A stretch of 10,701 nucleotides of DNA from the NCBI GenBank assembly GCA_018365895.1, contig JAGZJD010000073.1:1-10701 (forward strand), in the 5' to 3' direction. Shown here one piece after another: positions 5,822 through 10,701 of this stretch. The translations under genes and the position numbers were made by a program. This DNA is from Lachnospiraceae bacterium. Lineage in GTDB: Bacteria; Bacillota_A; Clostridia; Lachnospirales; Lachnospiraceae. Each line of letters starts with the position of its first letter. Positions within the stretch are counted from its first letter, which is position 1. Under the pieces are notes generated by a model. It was not told the DNA's origin. It saw nothing but the letters and a program-made list of their open reading frames with translations, and did not search any database.

Positions 5822-6581
5822 GATGATTCAACTCCTTCCAGATTAGATTGAAATATTGTTTGAATTCAGGGGTATTTCTGCGTTCTAAAGGGGTGTCTTC
5901 TTTTAGGTGAAATGTCAGCGGCAGTGTCTGGGCGATTGTAGCAGGACGATCAGAGAGAATAATTACCCGGTCTCCGAGACTGATGGCTTCGGAAAGATCA
6001 TGGGTAACAAGAATTGCTGTTTTTTGTTCTTTTCGGATAATCTGTCCGATGTCATCCCCTACTGCAAGTCTTGTCTGGTAATCTAGTGCAGAAAATGGTT
6101 CGTCAAGAAGGAGGAGTTCGGGTTCCAATACGAGTGTTCGGACAAGAGCGGCTCTCTGACGCATTCCTCCGGAGAGTTCAGAAGGGCGGGAAGACTTAAA
6201 ATGCCCAAGACCGTAGAGTTCCAGCAGCTCATTTGCGCGCTGGATCGTGTGGATATTCATCATATGCTGGATTTCTAATCCGAGAATTACATTGTGATAA
6301 ATCGTTCGCCATTCAAATAAATGATCTTTCTGAAGCATATAACCTATATTTGCAACGCTTTCTTTTAGTGGCTTTCCGTTAATCCGGATGGTTCCGGATT
6401 CAGGAGTAAGAAGTCCGCTGATGAGTGAGAGCAGAGTGGATTTGCCACAGCCAGATGGACCGACAATCGCGATGAATTCTCCTTTCTTTAGTGAAAAGGA
6501 AATCTGTGAAAGCGCCAGAGTTTCTCCTTCTTTTGTGTGATAAGAGTAACTGACTTGGTTTAATTCCAGTACATGTTCCAT
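5784..6581 (-). CDS. ABC transporter ATP-binding protein, NitT/TauT/SsuB type
   Basis: A 265-residue ATPase with every functional motif intact: Walker A GPSGCGKST (41-49), Q-loop Gln84 (YMLQKD), signature LSGGMRQR (136-143), Walker B LLLLDEP (156-162), D-loop SALD (164-167) and H-loop His194 (VTHD). The LLEWRT-like motif after the Q-loop (HLFEWRT) and the DRVIILSDRPATI segment mark the SsuB/TauB/NrtD subfamily. It powers import through the permease encoded next. GAGG six bases upstream supports the start. Neither a substrate-binding protein nor a riboswitch is visible in the 125-bp divergent region upstream. A clear -35/-10 pair was not found on this strand, although TATAAA-like sequences occur around 6608-6613. 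Confidence 0.9.
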   Translation of the reverse strand: MEHVLELNQVSYSYHTKEGETLALSQISFSLKKGEFIAIVGPSGCGKSTLLSLISGLLTPESGTIRINGKPLKESVANIGYMLQKDHLFEWRTIYHNVILGLEIQHMMNIHTIQRANELLELYGLGHFKSSRPSELSGGMRQRAALVRTLVLEPELLLLDEPFSALDYQTRLAVGDDIGQIIRKEQKTAILVTHDLSEAISLGDRVIILSDRPATIAQTLPLTFHLKEDTPLERRNTPEFKQYFNLIWKELNHHGKAVQTASLTD

Positions 6582-6645
6582 TGTAAACCTCAGCTTTCTG
6601 TGTTTGTTTATATGATTAAACTATGTAAAGATTACGAAAGTGTTC

Positions 6646-6674
6646 TTGCGGGATTAAAAGAGGCGTTGTATAAT
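6646..6674 (+). promoter_or_regulatory. Predicted sigma-A promoter of queH-argH
   Basis: TTGCGG (6646-6651), a 17-nt spacer and a perfect TATAAT (6669-6674). The start site would be near 6681, giving a leader of about 26 nt before the queH GTG at 6707. Confidence 0.75.
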
Positions 6675-6706
6675 TGAAACAATACAGTGCATGAGGAGAT
6701 AGATTT

Positions 6707-7342
6707 GTGAATTATCAGAAAGAAACAGAGAAAATTATTGAACGTATTCAAAGAGAAGGAAGAGTTCCCAAGCTGCTACTTCATAGTTGTTGTGCTCCGT
6801 GCAGCAGCTACGTATTAGAATATTTATCTCAGTATTTTGAAATTACAGTGTTTTATTATAATCCGAATATTTATCCGGAGCAGGAATACAGGAAACGAGT
6901 CATAGAACAGGAGGCGCTGATCCGTTCTATGAATTGCAGATATCCGATAACATTTCTTGAAGGAAATTATGAGAAAGATAAGTTTTATGAGATAGCAAAA
7001 GGATTGGAAGAAGAGCCGGAAGGCGGAGAACGCTGTAGAAGATGTTACCGGCTTAGGCTTCGTGCTGCTGCCCTAGCTGCAAAAGAAGGCGGGTATGATT
7101 ATGTGACAACAACTCTAAGTATCAGTCCGATGAAAAAAGCAGATTGGCTGAATGAGATTGGACAGGAAGAAGCAGAACAGCAGGGAGTTTCCTATTTGCT
7201 GTCAGACTTTAAGAAAAAGAACGGATATCAGAGATCGATACAGTTATCAAAGCAGTATGGGCTTTATCGACAGGACTATTGCGGGTGTGTTTTTTCCCGC
7301 GAAGAACGCAGAAAACAACAGGAAGAAAGAAAAAAGGAGTGA
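6707..7342 (+). CDS. queH: Epoxyqueuosine reductase QueH
   Basis: A 211-residue protein of the QueH (former DUF208) family, which reduces epoxyqueuosine to queuosine at the wobble base of GUN-anticodon tRNAs and replaces the unrelated QueG. The cysteine pattern is complete: HSCCAPCSS (Cys28, Cys29, Cys32), ERCRRCYRLRL (Cys110, Cys113) and DYCGCVFS (Cys192, Cys194). In the characterised enzyme such cysteines hold an iron-sulfur cluster and an iron site. YNPNIYP (51-57) and TTTLSISPMK (134-143) are further family marks. The start is GTG; AGGAGAT (6693-6699) lies seven bases upstream and no in-frame ATG is nearer. The C-terminus is a charged Glu/Lys/Arg tail. Only five bases separate the stop from argH, and the argH binding site overlaps the queH end, so the two are co-transcribed. 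Confidence 0.93.
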   Translation: MNYQKETEKIIERIQREGRVPKLLLHSCCAPCSSYVLEYLSQYFEITVFYYNPNIYPEQEYRKRVIEQEALIRSMNCRYPITFLEGNYEKDKFYEIAKGLEEEPEGGERCRRCYRLRLRAAALAAKEGGYDYVTTTLSISPMKKADWLNEIGQEEAEQQGVSYLLSDFKKKNGYQRSIQLSKQYGLYRQDYCGCVFSREERRKQQEERKKE

Positions 7343-7347
7343 TTAGA

Positions 7348-8727
7348 ATGGCACAATTATGGGGAGGACGCTTTACGAAAGAGACAGATGAGTTGGTGTA
7401 TCGTTTTAATGCATCAATTTCTTTTGACAAGCGTCTTTATGCACAGGATATAAAAGGAAGTATGGCGCATGTGATGATGCTTGCCAAACAGGGAATTCTG
7501 ACCGAAGAAGAGAAGATACAGATTATCGGAGGGCTGGAAGGAATTTTAAAAGATGTGGAGACAGGAGTGCTGGAAATCAGTGAGGCTTATGAGGATATTC
7601 ACAGCTTTGTGGAAGCAACTTTGATCGAGCGGATTGGAGAAGCCGGTAAGAAATTACATACAGGGCGCAGCAGAAATGATCAGGTTGCACTTGATATGAA
7701 GCTTTATGTGAGAGATGAGATTGTGGCAGAAGATCACCTTCTGAAAGAGCTGCTGGGCGTACTTCTTGGTATTATGGAAGAACACACAGAGACTTTTATG
7801 CCTGGTTTTACACATCTTCAGAAAGCGCAGCCAATTACGCTGGCACATCACATGAGTGCATATTTTGAGATGTTTAAACGAGACAGACAGAGACTTGCAG
7901 ATATTTATGCGAGGATGAATTTCTGTCCTCTTGGTTCCGGAGCACTGGCAGGAACGACATACCCGTTAGATCGGGACTATACTGCAGAACTGTTGGGATT
8001 TGCAGGACCGACACTGAACAGTATGGATTCGGTATCCGACAGAGATTATCTGATAGAACTGATGTCCGCCTGTGCTACGATTATGATGCATTTGAGCAGA
8101 TTCTCAGAAGAAATTATTATTTGGAATTCAAACGAGTATCAGTTTGTGGAAATTGATGATGCATACAGCACAGGAAGCAGTATTATGCCGCAGAAGAAGA
8201 ATCCGGATATTGCAGAGCTTGTCAGAGGAAAAACCGGGCGCGTGTACGGCGCACTGATCTCTATCTTGACAACGATGAAAGGAATTCCGCTTGCTTATAA
8301 TAAAGATATGCAGGAAGATAAAGAACTTGTATTTGATGCGATAGATACGGTAAAAGGTTGTACAGCGTTATTTACCGGAATGCTTCAGACGATGAAATTC
8401 TGCAGACAAACGATGGAAAAAAGCGCCGCAAATGGCTTTACCAATGCTACAGATGCGGCAGATTACCTTGTGAATCATGGGGTTGCTTTCCGGGATGCCC
8501 ATGGAATCGTAGGTCAGCTTGTGCTTTATTGCATTGAGAGAGGAATTTCTCTGGATGAGATGAGCATGGAAGAATATAAGGCTATTTCTCCGGTATTTGA
8601 GGAAGATATTTATGATGCGATCTCTATTCGTACTTGTGTAGAGAAACGAAATACAATTGGTGCTCCGGGGAAAAAGGCAATGGAAGAGGTAATTGAACGC
8701 GACCGCAAATATTTGCAGGAAACATAG
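7348..8727 (+). CDS. argH: Argininosuccinate lyase
   Basis: A 459-residue enzyme of the fumarase/aspartase superfamily that splits argininosuccinate into arginine and fumarate, the last step of arginine synthesis; it is a cytoplasmic homotetramer. Seen: the N-terminal LWGGRF (4-9), HTGRSRNDQVA (104-114), THLQKAQP (155-162, with the catalytic-region His156), and the superfamily signature GSSIMPQKKNPD (276-287) containing the catalytic serine. Length is normal. The open frame extends 69 bases further upstream through the end of queH, but the ATG at 7348 is chosen because AAAGGAG (7333-7339) is eight bases before it and MAQLWGGRF is the family start. argG is not in the window, so the arginine genes are split. 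No ArgR-like box was noticed. Confidence 0.97.
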   Translation: MAQLWGGRFTKETDELVYRFNASISFDKRLYAQDIKGSMAHVMMLAKQGILTEEEKIQIIGGLEGILKDVETGVLEISEAYEDIHSFVEATLIERIGEAGKKLHTGRSRNDQVALDMKLYVRDEIVAEDHLLKELLGVLLGIMEEHTETFMPGFTHLQKAQPITLAHHMSAYFEMFKRDRQRLADIYARMNFCPLGSGALAGTTYPLDRDYTAELLGFAGPTLNSMDSVSDRDYLIELMSACATIMMHLSRFSEEIIIWNSNEYQFVEIDDAYSTGSSIMPQKKNPDIAELVRGKTGRVYGALISILTTMKGIPLAYNKDMQEDKELVFDAIDTVKGCTALFTGMLQTMKFCRQTMEKSAANGFTNATDAADYLVNHGVAFRDAHGIVGQLVLYCIERGISLDEMSMEEYKAISPVFEEDIYDAISIRTCVEKRNTIGAPGKKAMEEVIERDRKYLQET

Positions 8728-8734
8728 AAACAGG

Positions 8735-8764
8735 TTGTGAACTGCCGGAAAATAAGAATATGAA
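8735..8764 (+). promoter_or_regulatory. Weak candidate promoter of asd
   Basis: TTGTGA (8735-8740), an 18-nt spacer and TATGAA (8759-8764). Both boxes deviate from consensus. No terminator separates argH from asd, so readthrough is equally possible. Confidence 0.25.
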
Positions 8765-8792
8765 ATGAATTAAACAGAGAGGAATGACAGAT

Positions 8793-9878
8793 ATGGAACA
8801 GAAACTAAAAGTAGGAATTCTCGGTGCAACAGGAATGGTAGGCCAGCGGTTTATTGCGCTGCTGGAAGATCATCCATGGTTTGAAGTGACAGCAGTTGCT
8901 GCAAGTGAGCGTTCAGCAGGAAAGACTTATGAGGAAGCGGTAGGCGGACGTTGGAAAATGACTACACCGATGCCGGAGGCAGTAAAGCATCTTGTGATCA
9001 AAAATGTAAATGAAGTAGAGCAGGTTGCTTCAGGAGTTGATTTTGTATTCAGTGCAGTGGATATGTCAAAAGAAGAAATTCGTGCAATTGAAGATGCTTA
9101 CGCAAAGACAGAAACACCGGTTGTATCCAATAACAGTGCACATCGCTGGACACCGGATGTGCCAATGGTGATTCCGGAGATCAATCCGGAGCATTTTGAA
9201 GTTATTGAAGCACAGAAGAAACGTCTCGGAACAACAAGAGGCTTTGTGGCTGTAAAACCGAACTGTTCTATTCAGAGTTACGCGCCGGTACTATCTGCCT
9301 GGAAAGAATTTGAACCGACAGAAGTTGTTGCAACAACTTATCAGGCGATTTCCGGAGCGGGAAAAACTTTTAAAGAGTGGCCGGAAATGATTGAGAATAT
9401 TATTCCGTATATTGGCGGCGAGGAAGAAAAAAGTGAACAGGAACCGCTCAGAATCTGGGGAGAAGTTAAAGACGGACAGATTGTAAAAGCAGCGAAGCCG
9501 GTGATTACAACGCAGTGTATTCGCGTACCTGTTTTAAATGGTCACACAGCGGCTGTATTTGTAAAATTTGCGAAAAAACCAACAAAAGAACAGCTGATAG
9601 AGAAACTTGTACAGTTTAAAGGACTTCCGCAGGAACTGGAGCTTCCAAGTGCACCAAAACAGTTTATTCAGTATCTGGAGGAAGATAACCGTCCACAGGT
9701 TACATTAGATGTAGATTTTGAAAATGGTATGGGAATTTCCGTAGGAAGACTGCGGGAAGATACCGTGTATGATTTTAAATTTGTTGGATTATCCCATAAT
9801 ACAGTAAGAGGAGCAGCAGGAGGAGCAGTGCTTTGCGCTGAAACATTGACTGCCAAAGGATATATTCAGGCAAAATAG
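8793..9878 (+). CDS. asd: Aspartate-semialdehyde dehydrogenase (archaeal/yeast-type)
   Basis: A 361-residue enzyme that reduces aspartyl phosphate to aspartate semialdehyde with NADPH, the branch point to lysine/diaminopimelate, threonine and methionine. Residues 7-19 (VGILGATGMVGQR) are the Rossmann dinucleotide loop. Cys158 in KPNCSIQ is the catalytic nucleophile and His251 in LNGHTAAVF the probable acid/base. SNNSAHRW and the GGRWKM segment place it with the archaeal/yeast-like subgroup rather than the E. coli type. An in-frame ATG lies nine bases earlier at 8784, but it directly abuts the AGAGAGGA binding site. The ATG at 8793 has that site nine bases upstream and starts MEQKLKVGILG, so it is preferred. 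It follows argH by 65 bp and precedes ppk by 51 bp on the same strand. Confidence 0.95.
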   Translation: MEQKLKVGILGATGMVGQRFIALLEDHPWFEVTAVAASERSAGKTYEEAVGGRWKMTTPMPEAVKHLVIKNVNEVEQVASGVDFVFSAVDMSKEEIRAIEDAYAKTETPVVSNNSAHRWTPDVPMVIPEINPEHFEVIEAQKKRLGTTRGFVAVKPNCSIQSYAPVLSAWKEFEPTEVVATTYQAISGAGKTFKEWPEMIENIIPYIGGEEEKSEQEPLRIWGEVKDGQIVKAAKPVITTQCIRVPVLNGHTAAVFVKFAKKPTKEQLIEKLVQFKGLPQELELPSAPKQFIQYLEEDNRPQVTLDVDFENGMGISVGRLREDTVYDFKFVGLSHNTVRGAAGGAVLCAETLTAKGYIQAK

Positions 9879-9929
9879 TTCACAGAGATTCAGAAGCTGA
9901 GAATTGGAATCAGGATGAGGTGACAAAGC

Positions 9930-10701
9930 ATGGAGAAAAAAATATTGGATTATACACAGAATAGAGAATTATCATGGCTTCGCTTTAATCAAAGAGTGCT
10001 TCAGGAGGCGCAGGATTTATCTGTGCCGCTTCTGGAGCGAATGAAATTTGTGGCGATTTTTACGAGCAATCTGGATGAGTTTTTTATGATCCGGGTAGGA
10101 AGCCTGCATGATATGGAAGCGCTGGGAGATGAAAGTATAGACAGACGTTCCGGAATGACGGCAGCAGAGCAGCTTGATGAAATCTATAAAGCGGTAGCGC
10201 CTCTTTATAAAGAGAGAGATAAGACTTATGCAGAAATCAAAAAACAGCTGAGTCCTTACGGAGTATGCGGACTTTCGTTTAAAGAACTGGAACAGCAGGA
10301 AAAGAAGTATGTAAAGAAATATTTTAAAGAACAGATTCTTCCTGTGTTGTCTCCTCAGATTGTAGATGCGAATCACCCGTTCCCGCATCTGCTGAATAAT
10401 ACAATTTATGTGACAGCTAATCTGAAACAGGGAAATAAATCGATGCTCGGAATCATTCCGCTGCCGGATTTTATTTCGGACATCGTATATCTTCCGGGAC
10501 ATGATATCCGGTATATCCGAATGGAAAAGATTCTTATTGAGTATATGGAACTGATTTTTGATCAGTATGAGATTTCTGATAAGAATTATATCTGTGTAAC
10601 CAGGAATGCGGATATCTCTCCGGATGATGAGGCATTTGCGGATGATGCAGATTTTCGGAAGCAAATGAAAGAGACGCTTCATAAACGGCGCAGAATGGCG
10701 G
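9930..10701 (+). CDS. ppk: Polyphosphate kinase 1, N-terminal part (partial)
   Basis: 257 codons are present and the frame is open to the window edge, about a third of the usual 690-720 residues. The family makes long-chain polyphosphate reversibly from ATP. Seen: NRELSWLRFNQRVL (11-24), TSNLDEFFMIRVG (45-57, Asn47 matching the ATP-contacting Asn of characterised enzymes), and LSPQIVDANHPFPHLLNNTIYV. These are the N-terminal domain and the start of the head domain. The catalytic histidines and phospholipase D-like domains lie beyond the window. GAGGTGA (9917-9923) six bases upstream fixes the start. It is probably in the same transcript as asd, since no terminator lies between them. No ppx is visible. 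Confidence 0.94.
   Translation, partial: MEKKILDYTQNRELSWLRFNQRVLQEAQDLSVPLLERMKFVAIFTSNLDEFFMIRVGSLHDMEALGDESIDRRSGMTAAEQLDEIYKAVAPLYKERDKTYAEIKKQLSPYGVCGLSFKELEQQEKKYVKKYFKEQILPVLSPQIVDANHPFPHLLNNTIYVTANLKQGNKSMLGIIPLPDFISDIVYLPGHDIRYIRMEKILIEYMELIFDQYEISDKNYICVTRNADISPDDEAFADDADFRKQMKETLHKRRRMA

Noticed and set aside
6582..6706. Riboswitch (for example thiamine pyrophosphate) ahead of the ABC ATPase gene
   Set aside because: The region is short and lacks the conserved core motifs I would need to see; a lone CTGAGG is not enough.
8784..8792. ATG at 8784 as the asd start
   Set aside because: It directly abuts the only good Shine-Dalgarno sequence, leaving no spacer; the ATG at 8793 has normal spacing.
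10017..10682. A 221-residue open frame on the minus strand, opposite ppk
   Set aside because: It lies wholly inside a clear ppk1 coding frame. Its composition (rich in Ile, Arg, Phe, His) is typical of an antisense shadow, it has no recognised motif, and no matching promoter was noted.

Overview
The window looks like ordinary chromosomal DNA of a low-to-moderate-GC Gram-positive gut-type bacterium, most probably Lachnospiraceae (Clostridia). The evidence is strong AGGAGG-type ribosome binding sites, sigma-A-like promoters, A/T-rich third codon positions, an S21 gene with its own promoter, and a CmpB / DUF5685 / J-domain cluster that I associate with that family. The genus cannot be fixed from the sequence alone. 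I see no mobile element, phage gene, CRISPR array, tRNA or rRNA.

Layout. Positions 1-153 hold the 3' end of alaS, which runs tail-to-tail into a minus-strand guanylate-kinase-family gene (267-950); a hairpin with T-rich flanks on both sides (186-224) can stop both. Between the gmk-like gene and rpsU (1220-1396) lie two divergent promoters and a small palindrome. rpsU has a roughly 70-nt leader and a strong terminator. A near-consensus promoter is embedded in that terminator and probably drives a tight three-gene operon: a CmpB-family membrane protein (1477-2055), a DUF5685 protein (2057-2902) and a J-domain protein with a Gly/Phe linker and a nine-cysteine tail (2895-3578). The operon ends in a 163-bp spacer with tandem hairpins, one a perfect 18-bp stem.

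The next block is on the minus strand, listed here in transcription order: an ABC ATPase (6581-5784), its NitT/TauT/SsuC-type permease (5821-4991, overlapping by 38 nt) and a membrane-anchored XRE regulator (4884-3742). No substrate-binding protein accompanies the transporter. From a divergent promoter at 6646-6674, the plus strand carries queH (epoxyqueuosine reductase), argH (argininosuccinate lyase), asd (aspartate-semialdehyde dehydrogenase) and the 5' third of ppk1 (polyphosphate kinase), which runs off the window.

How the genes fit together. Most are housekeeping: translation (alaS, rpsU), tRNA modification (queH), arginine and aspartate-family amino acid synthesis (argH, asd) and polyphosphate (ppk). 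The least understood parts are the CmpB-DUF5685-J-domain operon, the divergent stand-alone guanylate kinase, the orphan ABC pair and the XRE receptor-like regulator. No clearly new defence or mobile system is present; the J-domain operon is the best candidate for undescribed biology.
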